Assembly (NCBI GenBank): GCA_965178525.1
Contig: CBCXVS010000076.1
Span: 1 to 26,050, forward strand
From: CBCXVS01 sp965178525
GTDB taxonomy: Bacteria; Tectomicrobia; Entotheonellia; Entotheonellales; Entotheonellaceae
Direction: 5' to 3'
Length of the DNA: 26,050 nucleotides
Below are positions 15,265 to 23,071 of this stretch, piece by piece. The notes under the pieces were generated by a model. That model saw nothing but the letters and a program-made list of their open reading frames with translations. It did no database searches and was not told the DNA's origin. Position 1 is the stretch's first letter. Each line of letters starts with the position of its first letter. A program made the translations under genes and the position numbers.

Positions 15265-16083
15265 TCAGTAATACACCGCCTGCCCGGTACCGCCGTTGGC
15301 CACAATCAGCTCGCCAGTGACCGCCCACGCTTTGTCCGACGCCAGAAACACCGTCACGTAGGCAACCTCCGACGCATCGACCATGCGCCCGATGGCGTTG
15401 GTACGCGGCGCGCCCTCGGCAAAATCGTGCGCCTCGACGTCCTCCGGAGCAATACCCAACTGCGTCGCACGGGCCGCGATCAAACTCGGGGTGCGCTCCG
15501 TGCGGGTCATGCCCGGGTGGATGCAGTTGACCGTAATGCCATCGCGGCCGAGCTGCAACGCGAGGGTCCGGGTGAAGTGCACCAGGGAGGTGTTGCGCGC
15601 CCCGCCACTGAGGTTTCCGGCGGTGCGGGCGTTGGTGCCGCTGATATTGATGATGCGGCCCCACCCCTGTGTCTTCAAGTAGGGAATGGCGGCGCGCGCG
15701 CAGCGCAAGGCCCCCATATATTTCACGTCAAAATCTTGCAGAAAATCTTCGTCGACAATTGTCTCAATCCGGCCCGTGGCCGTCGGCGATCCCCCCGGCA
15801 ACGACCCGCTATTCACCAGAATATGCAGGCCGCCGAGTTGCTCCGCGGCCTGGGCAACCATGCGGTCCACTTGCTCCCGGCTGGTCACGTCAGCCACGAG
15901 GGGAATGACGCGGCGCCCCGTGGCGTCCTCCAGCTCCCGCGCCGTCGCCTCCAGCTCACTCTTCGTGCGGGCCACAATGGCCAGGTCCACCCCTTCACGG
16001 GCCAATTCCAGCGCAATCGCCTTGCCAATGCCGCGGCTCCCACCCGTCACGATCCCATGTTTGTCCCGCAGGCCAAAGTCCAT
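15265..16083 (-). CDS. Short-chain dehydrogenase/reductase (SDR) family protein lacking the YxxxK motif
   Basis: 272 residues from ATG 16083, preceded by AGAGGA at good spacing; the longer frame to 16242 has no ribosome site. The cofactor motif TGGSRGIG (13-20) is intact. NNAG is replaced by NSG (91-93). The catalytic Ser (INISGT, S148) is present, but the stretch where YGASKAAL is expected reads GARNTSL (161-167), so both Tyr and Lys are missing. The C-terminal half is otherwise normal (LQLGRDGITVNCIHPGMTRT, VTGELIVANGGTG). It is probably still a Rossmann-fold NAD(P) binder, but classical SDR catalysis is doubtful. This may be a divergent subfamily rather than a damaged gene, since the frame and all structural motifs are kept. 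Confidence 0.88.
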   Translation of the reverse strand: MDFGLRDKHGIVTGGSRGIGKAIALELAREGVDLAIVARTKSELEATARELEDATGRRVIPLVADVTSREQVDRMVAQAAEQLGGLHILVNSGSLPGGSPTATGRIETIVDEDFLQDFDVKYMGALRCARAAIPYLKTQGWGRIINISGTNARTAGNLSGGARNTSLVHFTRTLALQLGRDGITVNCIHPGMTRTERTPSLIAARATQLGIAPEDVEAHDFAEGAPRTNAIGRMVDASEVAYVTVFLASDKAWAVTGELIVANGGTGQAVYY

Positions 16084-16117
16084 GGCGTATCCTCTCTGTG
16101 TATGAGGGTATGAAGAC

Positions 16118-16142
16118 TCACAACCCGGTTGCCCGGTTGTGA
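16118..16142. promoter_or_regulatory. Operator-like palindrome upstream of the SDR gene
   Basis: TCACAACC-N9-GGTTGTGA, perfect eight-base arms centred 47 bases upstream of the SDR ATG (16083). A third CCGGTT half-site follows at 16153. Size and position fit a dimeric repressor site. No regulator gene is adjacent, so the link is inferred. Confidence 0.35.
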
Positions 16143-16253
16143 TACACGATGTCCGGTTGAGCAGTATACCAGCAGGAAGCGGAAAATTTGAGAGGAAATG
16201 CACGGAGGAGATGGGGCCTGTGCACACCATGCCAAGCCCCAACGGCGAAACGT

Positions 16254-17132
16254 CTATTTCTTCCCACCGAGATGGGTATACACGCCTTCGATATTCAAGG
16301 ACAAGAACTGCTTGTACAGGAACAAATCCTGGTGTTTCTCCATCGTCACGCTCTGCTGCATGTCGGCCAAGGACTTACCCGCATCCATCGCGGCCTGCAC
16401 CTTGTCGCGTAGCTCCTCGATATACATACGCATCTGACCCAGCTCACTCGGTTTGGCGACGAGCATATAGGGCGCGCCATGGGCGGTGATCAATTTGCTG
16501 TAGCCCGTGATCGACTCGGCCTTGCGGATCTGCGCCACGATGCCGTCTAGACTATCTCGGCCCGCCCCCATGGTCCGGTATGGCATGCGCCGCGCACTGA
16601 CAATGTCAACGATGAACAACGCCTGCTCACCCGGGAATTTCATGGCGATCAAATTGTCCGAGTGACCCGAGCCGAGATAGATGAGTTCTACCGACTGGCC
16701 ACCCAGCGTGATCGTCTTGGTATCCGAGAAGGTGATCGTCGGTGGCGCGGTCGGCACCTCGTCTTTTTTGAGATCGTCCACGATGTTTTCATGCGCCACG
16801 ACCTCGGCGCCATCGGCCAACACCTCGCCGCCGCTAATGTGATCGGCGTGATGGTGGCTGTAGATCACATATTTGATCGGCTTCCCGAACCGCTTATCCA
16901 GCTCCGCCTTGAGCCAGCGCGCCGCCTCCGCATTGATTGGGTCGGTGGCAATGATGCCCTCATCCGTCACCAAAAAGACGGAGGAATGAAACTTGTTGGT
17001 GAATTTATAGAGACCGCTTGAAATATGCTCGATGCTGCGCGGCACCTTTTTCTCCTGTGCCTGCGCAGCCAGGATCCACATGAGGCCGCACAGAACGGCC
17101 ATGACGCCAGAAAATCGCTTGCCCCAGATCAT
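16254..17132 (-). CDS. Secreted MBL-fold metallo-hydrolase
   Basis: 292 residues from ATG 17132, with a purine-rich GGGGAGAACG just upstream. A signal peptide ends near LAAQAQ (residue 26). Zinc motif SHHHADHISGG (H93, H95, D97, H98), then GSGHSDN (H157), FIVDIV (D176) and ITAHGAPYM supply the remaining ligands of a metallo-beta-lactamase-type site. The HHHADH pattern and a C-terminal helical extension are common in periplasmic MBL-fold hydrolases of unknown substrate. The second MBL-fold protein in this window (11190-11945) is only distantly similar. It is transcribed towards the SDR gene 170 bases away. Confidence 0.88.
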   Translation of the reverse strand: MIWGKRFSGVMAVLCGLMWILAAQAQEKKVPRSIEHISSGLYKFTNKFHSSVFLVTDEGIIATDPINAEAARWLKAELDKRFGKPIKYVIYSHHHADHISGGEVLADGAEVVAHENIVDDLKKDEVPTAPPTITFSDTKTITLGGQSVELIYLGSGHSDNLIAMKFPGEQALFIVDIVSARRMPYRTMGAGRDSLDGIVAQIRKAESITGYSKLITAHGAPYMLVAKPSELGQMRMYIEELRDKVQAAMDAGKSLADMQQSVTMEKHQDLFLYKQFLSLNIEGVYTHLGGKK

Positions 17133-17181
17133 CGTTCTCCCCTCCCCCGTTCGCGCCCAACATCTGTCTGTCCATACCACC

Positions 17182-17496
17182 TTACACGTTTAGCAACACT
17201 GGCGTCGCCAGGAGTATTCCATTTTCCTCCGGTACGCCTCGTATCAGGCGTCTGCTATACGCATCCGGAACTTGGCGTAGGTTGAGGGGATCGAGATCAA
17301 TCATCGATGAAAAGGACGTTGCATCAGGTGAGCTGAGTTCCAAGACAAAGTCTGGGCAAATCCGGGCGAACCCTTCTCTGTCTTGGTCGCTCAAGGCGTT
17401 CCAGCGCTCGTGGCTAATCCACGAGACATCGGGCGAACGCTTGGCCCTATTGGGCAAGATAAGTGGTCGGACAAAATTAATTTGACAGATTCCCAT
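17182..17496 (-). pseudogene. Uma2 family (DUF820) endonuclease-like remnant
   Basis: The core LILPNRAKRSPDVSWISHER (residues 12-31) and GFARICPDFVLELSSP (42-57) match the Uma2 family block of an Arg/Ser-Pro-Asp catalytic Asp followed by CPDFVvELrSP. Upstream of LPN the normal 60-70 residue N-terminus is absent and replaced by AT-rich palindromic sequence. Downstream, DATSFSSMIDLDPLNLRQV looks like a join across a lost piece (the LQ.KM.EYi.nGa.LGwLIDP section). Uma2 proteins are about 190 residues and are common as multicopy families in cyanobacteria and environmental bacteria. It is most likely a decayed copy. Confidence 0.5.
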
Positions 17497-17521
17497 GGGA
17501 TATTTTATGAAATTAATTTTG
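17472..17521. repeat. 50-bp AT-rich inverted repeat with central palindrome
   Basis: Perfect 12-base arms CAAAATTAATTT (17472-17483) and AAATTAATTTTG (17510-17521) flank a 26-base centre that contains the perfect palindrome TCCCATGGGA (17491-17500). It covers the start of the Uma2 remnant and is far more AT-rich than its surroundings. Confidence 0.85.
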
Positions 17522-17566
17522 CTTCGGTACTTAAAGCCTGTGGAGGCGTCAAAGACGAATGCCTTC

Positions 17567-18271
17567 TCACCCCGCTCCCTGAGCCACGGCCACGCCCAAC
17601 GCCTCGATCACTTCCGCGGTGGTCATAATGTCGGCGAAGGTAATCGACATGCTCGTCAGGCTTGCGTTGTGAATCGCATCGGTATAGGTCGCATTACCGT
17701 CTGGCACCATGATGACATGGAAGTTCCGCATCATCGCGTCACGGGCGGAAGATTCGCAGCACACATTGGTCAGCGTGCCGGTGATCACCACCGTATCGAT
17801 GCCGCGGCCGCGCAGCTGCGCTTCGATATCGGACGATCCGGGCAGGAAGGCGCTGAACCGGTTCTTGGTCACCTGCAAGTCCGCGTCGTGGACGTCCATC
17901 TCGGGCCATAGCGGGTGACCCTCGGCGCCCGCCATCAGTTGCGCAGCAACCGCGCGCGCGATCTCAGGCGCGTACGTCCCGCCCAGGAAGGACGACCAGT
18001 CCTCGAAGATGGCCTCGGTGAAGGTGTTGTAAACCCACACCACCGTGCCGCCACCGGCCCGGAGCGCTTGGGCCAGGCGGTTGATGTTGGGCACGATCTC
18101 CCGGGCCACCGGCACTTCAGAGGGCAGGCCCGGTTTGAGGAAGGCAATTTGCATGTCGATCACCACCAGCGCGGTGCGCGCCGGGTCGAGCGTGTCGTGC
18201 ACATGCAGCTTGCCGCCACGCTTTTGCTTGATGAAGGCGACGGCGTCGGGGTGGAGTTCGGTTCGATGCAT
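17567..18271 (-). CDS. Isochorismatase-family cysteine hydrolase
   Basis: 234 residues from ATG 18271, with GGAG six bases upstream. The catalytic triad of the family is visible: Asp in VVIDMQIAFL (D39), Lys in QVTKNRFSAF (K136) and Cys in GTLTNVCCESSARDAM (C171). The family includes isochorismatase, nicotinamidase, N-carbamoylsarcosine amidase, ureidoacrylate and biuret hydrolases; the wide HPLWPEMDVHDADLQVTKNR segment is typical of amide-hydrolysing members, but the substrate cannot be fixed. It is the last gene of a minus-strand set LLM oxidoreductase, TPR protein, this gene, with gaps of 28 and 26 bases, so co-transcription is likely. Confidence 0.92.
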   Translation of the reverse strand: MHRTELHPDAVAFIKQKRGGKLHVHDTLDPARTALVVIDMQIAFLKPGLPSEVPVAREIVPNINRLAQALRAGGGTVVWVYNTFTEAIFEDWSSFLGGTYAPEIARAVAAQLMAGAEGHPLWPEMDVHDADLQVTKNRFSAFLPGSSDIEAQLRGRGIDTVVITGTLTNVCCESSARDAMMRNFHVIMVPDGNATYTDAIHNASLTSMSITFADIMTTAEVIEALGVAVAQGAG

Positions 18272-18297
18272 GGCATCTCCTTCCGTGTCATGCGTAT

Positions 18298-19623
18298 TCA
18301 GTTCGCAGTTTGCGCCTGTTGCAGCCATCTCTCATCCTGCGCCGAGGGGCGTCGGGCCAGCCGTTGCCGCAAGAGGGCCTCAGCTGAGGCGTGGCGTCCG
18401 CAACGCAGGTAGGCATGCAACAGGGTGTCTTCAAAGACGGAACGTTGGGCATTGCTGCCGCCCACCCGCACCACCTGGTCGGCGACGGGCTCCATGAGCT
18501 GCACGGCCTGCGCATAATCACCCTGGGCAAAGGCGGCCACGACCTTGACCAAGATTGGCGCGACCTCGCCGGCCGCGATCTTGCCGGCTTGCAGCCGCTC
18601 CTCAAGCTGCACGGCCAAGCGCTCCAGCGCCGCCTGGTCACCCGCAGCCGCGTAGGCCAGGGCACAGTGCACATCGGCAAATGTGATCCCAGGCCGAGCA
18701 AAGGTCTCGCGGGCCAGCGCCGCCACTTCTGCAGCTGCCCCCGCTCGATATGCCACGCCGTAGAGGTCGTGCCGCCACACGAGTGATGCCGCATCGCACA
18801 AGGTAATGAGCGGCACGCCGGGGCTCACGTCTGGACACAGGGAGGCGTCATAGAGTTCCTGCACGCGTTCGATATGTCCGCCAGCGAGTTCGAACAGCGC
18901 CAGATGCCAGGCCAGATGGCTGTAGATCTGAGACGCACGCGGGTAACCCACGAGCCATTCCCGCAGGAACGCCGCCCCGCTGTCGGGATGCCCCGTCTCA
19001 AAGCACACATGGGCCATGGTATGGGCGCTGTGTCCACTCCGCTCATGCAGCTCCAAGGCGCGTGTGGCCAAACGCTCGGCTTCGGCAAAACGCCCCAGTT
19101 CATTGTGGGCGAAGGCGTACGCGCTCAAAAACCACCAATCCTCGCCGTAGGCGTGCGCCACGCCATCTAACAAGGCAAAATTCTCCTCGAGATGGTCCTG
19201 TCCGCCGCCAAAGCCAAGGAGCCCGAATGGGCCGTCGGCTTGTTTTAAGACAAAGGCGTCCCGGGGGAATTCCTGCAAGTGCTCGTCAATCAAGGCCAGG
19301 GCGCCAGGGCCATCGCCATCGACCGCCTGGGCCAGCGCCGTGACATGCTGCCGTTCCCGGCGGGTGACGCCGTCCAGGCATGCCAACGCCCGTGATTTAC
19401 TGGCTTGCGCTTGCGGCAGGTCACCGGCGTATTGGAACCATCGCGCCAGAGCAATATGGGCCAGGGCAAAGTCGTCATCGTGGGCGATCGCGGCGTCTAG
19501 GTTCTCCCGCGCCCCATCGTTGAGCGCCAACATGATGTCAATGCCGACGCCATACCGCTCGGCTGCCTCTGCCGATGGGGTGCTGAGCGGCAAACCGTAG
19601 CGGTCTTGCCATGTGGTTGCCAT
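18298..19623 (-). CDS. TTC38-like tetratricopeptide repeat protein
   Basis: 441 residues from ATG 19623 (MATTWQDRYGLPLSTPSAEA), with GAGGAGG upstream. The opening 'D.yGlplst.s.eA...y..gid' and repeated helical pairs such as DDDFALAHIALARWFQYAGD, WWFLSAYAFAHNELGRFAEA and HSAHTMAHVCFETGHPDSG match the TTC38 family, soluble TPR-like proteins found in animals and many bacteria with no settled function. There is no signal peptide, so it is presumably cytoplasmic. It lies between an LLM oxidoreductase and an isochorismatase-like hydrolase in one operon; a scaffold or carrier role for that route is only a guess. Confidence 0.85.
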   Translation of the reverse strand: MATTWQDRYGLPLSTPSAEAAERYGVGIDIMLALNDGARENLDAAIAHDDDFALAHIALARWFQYAGDLPQAQASKSRALACLDGVTRRERQHVTALAQAVDGDGPGALALIDEHLQEFPRDAFVLKQADGPFGLLGFGGGQDHLEENFALLDGVAHAYGEDWWFLSAYAFAHNELGRFAEAERLATRALELHERSGHSAHTMAHVCFETGHPDSGAAFLREWLVGYPRASQIYSHLAWHLALFELAGGHIERVQELYDASLCPDVSPGVPLITLCDAASLVWRHDLYGVAYRAGAAAEVAALARETFARPGITFADVHCALAYAAAGDQAALERLAVQLEERLQAGKIAAGEVAPILVKVVAAFAQGDYAQAVQLMEPVADQVVRVGGSNAQRSVFEDTLLHAYLRCGRHASAEALLRQRLARRPSAQDERWLQQAQTAN

Positions 19624-19651
19624 CGGATGTGCCTCCTCTCCTTCCAGGTCT

Positions 19652-20503
19652 TTACAACACCTGCCGGGCAATCGTTTCCATCTCGGCTAGCGCCCCATCG
19701 CCCTCGGTTTGCTCGAGCCAGATCGTGACCCGGTCTGCGCCGGCGTCTTGCAGTGCGAGAACCTGTTCCCGATCCTTGAAATGCCCGGCATGGCCGAAGG
19801 CGAGAATGTCAATGGAGCTGGGATCGCGGCCGGACGCTTCGGCCAGTTCATTGAGCGTGTTGCGGCCATTTCGGATTTCCTCTGCCGAGGTGCGGTTGGG
19901 CATCCAGCCATCGCCCCATTGGACAATGCGCTTGAACGCGTTGCGCGCTTTGCCGCCGATATAGATGGGCGGGTGCGGTTGCTGCGCCGGTTTGGGAAAG
20001 GAGCGCACGGGCGGGAAATCGTAGTATGGGCCGTGGTACTCGGCTTCTTCCTGCGTCCAGAGGGCTTTCATCGCCAGCACGGCATCGCGGGCCTGCGTCC
20101 AGCGGTGCGCGAAGTCACCCCCCATGAGTTCGGTCTCTTCTTTGAGCCAGCCCGCGCCAATGCCAAAAATAAAGCGCCCTCCAGAGCTGTGATCGAGTGT
20201 GGCGATGACTTTGGCAAGGTGCAACGGGTTGTGCTCGGGTACGAGACAGATCCCCGTGCCTAATTTGATCGTCTGGGTGACGGCAGAAGCGCGTGCCAGC
20301 GCGATAAAGGGATCGACGATACGGCCGTATTCATCCGGAATGACGCCATCGGCGGTGCCGGGGTAGGGAGACGAGGTCTGCAGCGGGATGATGGCATGCT
20401 CCGGCACCCAGAATGACTCAAAGCCCAAGTCCTCGGCGTGCTTGGCCAGAACCGCCGAATCCATGGAGGTATTCGTTTGAAAGACAAAAATACCGGTGCT
20501 CAT
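19652..20503 (-). CDS. LLM-class (luciferase-like, probably F420-dependent) oxidoreductase
   Basis: 283 residues from ATG 20503, with GGGAG upstream. It shows the TIM-barrel flavin/F420 family blocks: HAEDLGFESFWVPEHAIIPL, IKLGTGICLVPEHNPLHLAK, LDHSSGGRFIFGIGAGWLKE, HPPIYIGGKARNAFKRI and WGDGWMPN. The family uses reduced FMN or coenzyme F420; sequences with this 'TIGR03619-like' pattern are usually annotated F420-dependent, though the cofactor cannot be proven here. It is the first gene of a three-gene minus-strand operon. The upstream region to 20716 is divergent from the HpcH/HpaI aldolase. Confidence 0.9.
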   Translation of the reverse strand: MSTGIFVFQTNTSMDSAVLAKHAEDLGFESFWVPEHAIIPLQTSSPYPGTADGVIPDEYGRIVDPFIALARASAVTQTIKLGTGICLVPEHNPLHLAKVIATLDHSSGGRFIFGIGAGWLKEETELMGGDFAHRWTQARDAVLAMKALWTQEEAEYHGPYYDFPPVRSFPKPAQQPHPPIYIGGKARNAFKRIVQWGDGWMPNRTSAEEIRNGRNTLNELAEASGRDPSSIDILAFGHAGHFKDREQVLALQDAGADRVTIWLEQTEGDGALAEMETIARQVL

Positions 20504-20666
20504 GGGATACTCCCTGGCTGAGTGGTCAGCATATATGTCTTAGAATTCTTGCGTAGGATAAGGCGGATACGCACAAAACTCAAACCTGAAACCGTTGCCG
20601 GCCTGATTCCAGCTCCTACTTGTCAACGCCACTTTATGGTATTACGCTTGTGACTGGCAGCAGCAC

Positions 20667-20708
20667 AAAAAAGGGATCCGCGAAGGACGCGACGGGACGC
20701 GAAGGGGG
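20667..20708 (-). repeat. Intergenic CTTCGCGTCC-type repeat, copy A
   Basis: On the minus strand this reads as three tandem variants of a CTTCGCGTCC-like decamer followed by GGATCCC and a run of T. A 28-base stretch matches 23932-23959 at 24 positions in the opposite orientation. It lies just upstream of the aldolase ribosome site. Confidence 0.6.
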
Positions 20709-20716
20709 AGGAAGAC

Positions 20717-21463
20717 ATGGTACGCTTCCGGATGAACAGGATATTCGAGAAAAACAAGCAGGGCAAGAAGGGCCTGGGTCTCGGGCTGGTCTATCCGAGT
20801 GCTGAGGCCATCGAGATCGTCGGCACGCTTGGCGGCTTCGATTTTGTCAACTTGGACGGCGAACACGGTCTGTTTTCGCCGGAGTCGATTGACGAGATGT
20901 GCCGCGTCGCTGACAGCTTTGGGCTCACCGTGACCGCGCGGGTGCCGAACCTCAGCGGCTCGACGATCAATTTGTTTCTCGATCGTGGCGTCACGGGCAT
21001 TTTGGGGCCGCATATCGAGACCGCGGAAGACGCCCAGGCGCTCGTCGGCGCCTGCCGATTCGTGCCTGACGGTGAACGGAGTTGGGGGGGCGGGCGCGGC
21101 ACTTATTACAATAGCACCCCGCTGCTCGATGTGCCGGGCAGCGAGCGTACCGAGTTCATGCAGCAGACCAATGCCAATATGCTCGTCATGGGGCAACTGG
21201 AGACCACGACCGCTTTTGAGAACCTGGAGGCTATTCTCAAGGTACCCGGCATCGATGCCTTTGCCTGGGGACCGAACGATCTGGCGCAGTCCATGCGCCT
21301 GCCAGGTCAGCCGCAGCACCCCGATATGCTTGCCGCACAGAGACAGGTGGCGGAGCGTATCCACGCCGCCGGTGGCAAGCTGAACTCGGATCTCATGGTC
21401 ACGATCAATTTGCCGGAGCTGATCGTGCATGGGGCGCAAAAATTCTTGGCCGACAACGCTTAA
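20717..21463 (+). CDS. HpcH/HpaI family aldolase/lyase
   Basis: 248 residues from ATG 20717, with GGAGG at 20707-20711; M6 is a possible alternative. Family motifs: VNLDGEHGLFSPESI (catalytic EH pair), TARVPNLSG (the substrate Arg), GILGPHIETAEDAQALV, the metal ligand Glu in MGQLETTTAFEN and the metal ligand Asp in AWGPNDLAQSM. Members are metal-dependent class II aldolases that split 2-keto-3-deoxy acids or related 4-hydroxy-2-oxo acids to pyruvate or glyoxylate products. It is convergent with the CMD-family gene 46 bases away and separated by a small hairpin. Confidence 0.9.
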   Translation: MVRFRMNRIFEKNKQGKKGLGLGLVYPSAEAIEIVGTLGGFDFVNLDGEHGLFSPESIDEMCRVADSFGLTVTARVPNLSGSTINLFLDRGVTGILGPHIETAEDAQALVGACRFVPDGERSWGGGRGTYYNSTPLLDVPGSERTEFMQQTNANMLVMGQLETTTAFENLEAILKVPGIDAFAWGPNDLAQSMRLPGQPQHPDMLAAQRQVAERIHAAGGKLNSDLMVTINLPELIVHGAQKFLADNA

Positions 21464-21493
21464 CAGGTGTCGGCGTATGGGCGGCGGCATGGA

Positions 21494-21506
21494 GCTGCGA
21501 CGCAGC
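21494..21506. terminator. Small hairpin between convergent genes
   Basis: GCTGC-GAC-GCAGC between the stops of the aldolase (21463) and the CMD-family gene (21510). Stem of five bases with no T tract, so terminator function is a weak suggestion based on position. Confidence 0.3.
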
Positions 21507-21509
21507 AGC

Positions 21510-22055
21510 CTAGCTTTGCAATACCTCGGCTCCTGGCGCCGCCTCCAGTTCGCAGGCGTTGACGGTCATGGCGAGCAGGCTGTAGTAGCCGATCGCCCCG
21601 GTGAGCTGAATGATCTCGTCATTGCTGAACCGCGCTTGCATCGCCTGCATGGTGGCGTCGTTGGCCCGATGGTTTTGCAGGAGCTGCTGCGTGAATTCTA
21701 CAATCTGGGCGTCTTCTGGTGGCATGCCGCGCGTGTGCTTCTCGCGGATGGCCGTGATGGTCGCCTCCGGCACGTCCTGCCGGCGGGCGCTGCCCGTTTG
21801 CGCGCCCCACACATAGACGGCTTCGAATTCACGTGCGACGGTCATCGCGGCGAGCACGCGCACCCGCATATCGAGCGACCCCTCGAAGCGGACAAAGGCG
21901 CCGAGATGGGCGACGCGGCCGGCGAGTTCCGGGCTGTGCAGAAACATCGAGAAGGGTCCTTGAATCGCGCCCCGGCTCTCCACGATCGCGTCCACGATGG
22001 CGTGGTCCTTGGCGTCCACCTGGTCCTTGCTGGTGATGGAAGTTAACCTTGCCAT
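21510..22055 (-). CDS. Carboxymuconolactone decarboxylase (CMD/AhpD) family protein
   Basis: 181 residues from ATG 22055, preceded by GGAGGA at seven bases. The all-helical CMD fold pattern is present: PFSMFLHSPELAGRVAHLGA, LDMRVRVLAAMTVAREFEA, DAQIVEFTQQLLQNHRAND and IIQLTGAIGYYSLLAMTVNA. AhpD-like members carry CxxC and CMD-type members a W..H pair. Here the expected 'YeWaaH' segment reads YVWGAQ, so the usual His is Gln and there is no Cys. The fold is clear, the reaction is not. It is divergent from hyi, with the second 101-bp repeat in between. Confidence 0.85.
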   Translation of the reverse strand: MARLTSITSKDQVDAKDHAIVDAIVESRGAIQGPFSMFLHSPELAGRVAHLGAFVRFEGSLDMRVRVLAAMTVAREFEAVYVWGAQTGSARRQDVPEATITAIREKHTRGMPPEDAQIVEFTQQLLQNHRANDATMQAMQARFSNDEIIQLTGAIGYYSLLAMTVNACELEAAPGAEVLQS

Positions 22056-22163
22056 GCTGATCCTCCGTACGGTTTGATCGCATATGGGTGTCTATATGGC
22101 GCTTTAGAGGTAGGGTGACGGTACCGGAATATGATGGCAAGAACAAGTACAAATATGATATCG

Positions 22164-22264
22164 CTAGTCCACGCCGGCGGAAGTCCGTCGGCGGCTTGAG
22201 TGCCGCAAGGACAACACATGCAGCGAGCTCAACCGACGAACCATTTGCGGTACGCAGTACTAGA
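22164..22264 (-). repeat. 101-bp interspersed element, copy 2 (inverted)
   Basis: Reverse-complement copy of 15131-15231. The 22 bases at 22243-22264 match exactly; conserved inner blocks are CCTTGCGG, CTCAA and TTCCGCCGGC. Outer ends CTAGTAC/GGACTAG pair at six of seven positions. CCGCAA/TTGCGG is kept. The inner second stem has changed sequence (CGTCGG with CCGACG, plus TTGAG with CTCAA) but not complementarity. It ends 27 bases before the hyi start codon. Confidence 0.85.
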
Positions 22265-22291
22265 AATCGCTTGCGTTGGGAGAAAAGAGAC

Positions 22292-23071
22292 ATGCCAAAA
22301 CTGGAAGCCAACCTGCAGTGGATGTTTAACGAATACGCCTGGCTCGACCGGTACGACGCGGCGGCCGCGGCCGGCTTCAAGGGCGTCGAGTGGCAAGCCC
22401 CGTACGCCTTTCCGCTCCATGCCATTGTGGAGCGGCTTGAGAAAAATGGCCTCACGCACGTCATGATCAACCTACCGAATCGGGATCCGGACACCGACGA
22501 GGGCAACATTGGCCTCAACCCCGCTCGCAAAGACCTGTTCCGGGAGCGCCTGCAGATGGCGGTCGACTACGCCGCCGGGTTGGGCTGTATCGGCGTGAAC
22601 ACCGGCGTTGGCGCGTTGCCCGATGGCGTCGACTCGGAGGTGGCGTGGCGCACGCTGGTCGACAACTTACGGCTCGCGGCTGACGCGTTGGGCCAGGTGG
22701 GCGTTAAGGCTCTGGTCGAGGCGATCAACACCTTCGACCGGCCGGGGTCCCTGGTTCACACCACGAACCAGGCAAAACGCTTGGTCGAAGATGTCGGGCA
22801 CCCGAATATCGGCATCCAGTACGACTTCTACCACATGCAGATGATGGAGGGTAATCTGGCGCGGACCGTGCGGGACCATCTCGACCGGATCTGGCACATG
22901 CAATTGGCGGACACGCCCGGACGGCATGAGCCCGGCACGGGGGGGATTAACTACCACTATCTGCTGCCGTATCTGGATGAGATCGGGTACGAAGGCTGGG
23001 TGGGGTGCGAGTACCGTCCGTTGAATGGCACCGAGGCCGGGCTAGGCTGGGCGGCTCCGTATTTGCTCTAG
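22292..23071 (+). CDS. hyi: Hydroxypyruvate isomerase
   Basis: 259 residues from ATG 22292, the length of E. coli Hyi (258); the longer open frame to 22088 runs through the 101-bp repeat and is rejected. The TIM-barrel isomerase signature is complete: LVEAINTFDRPG (catalytic E143), IQYDFYHMQMMEGNL (D178, H181), HMQLADTPGRHEPGTGGINY and GWVGCEYRPL (catalytic E240). Hyi interconverts hydroxypyruvate and tartronate semialdehyde in glyoxylate metabolism; closely related OtnI acts on 2-oxo-tetronate. An aldolase of the HpcH/HpaI type and other 2-oxo-acid enzymes nearby fit a sugar-acid or glyoxylate route, but there is no shared operon. Confidence 0.93.
   Translation: MPKLEANLQWMFNEYAWLDRYDAAAAAGFKGVEWQAPYAFPLHAIVERLEKNGLTHVMINLPNRDPDTDEGNIGLNPARKDLFRERLQMAVDYAAGLGCIGVNTGVGALPDGVDSEVAWRTLVDNLRLAADALGQVGVKALVEAINTFDRPGSLVHTTNQAKRLVEDVGHPNIGIQYDFYHMQMMEGNLARTVRDHLDRIWHMQLADTPGRHEPGTGGINYHYLLPYLDEIGYEGWVGCEYRPLNGTEAGLGWAAPYLL

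Noticed and set aside
22088..22291. N-terminal extension of hyi
   Set aside because: The extension crosses the 101-bp repeat, and the protein from ATG 22292 already has the exact family length.
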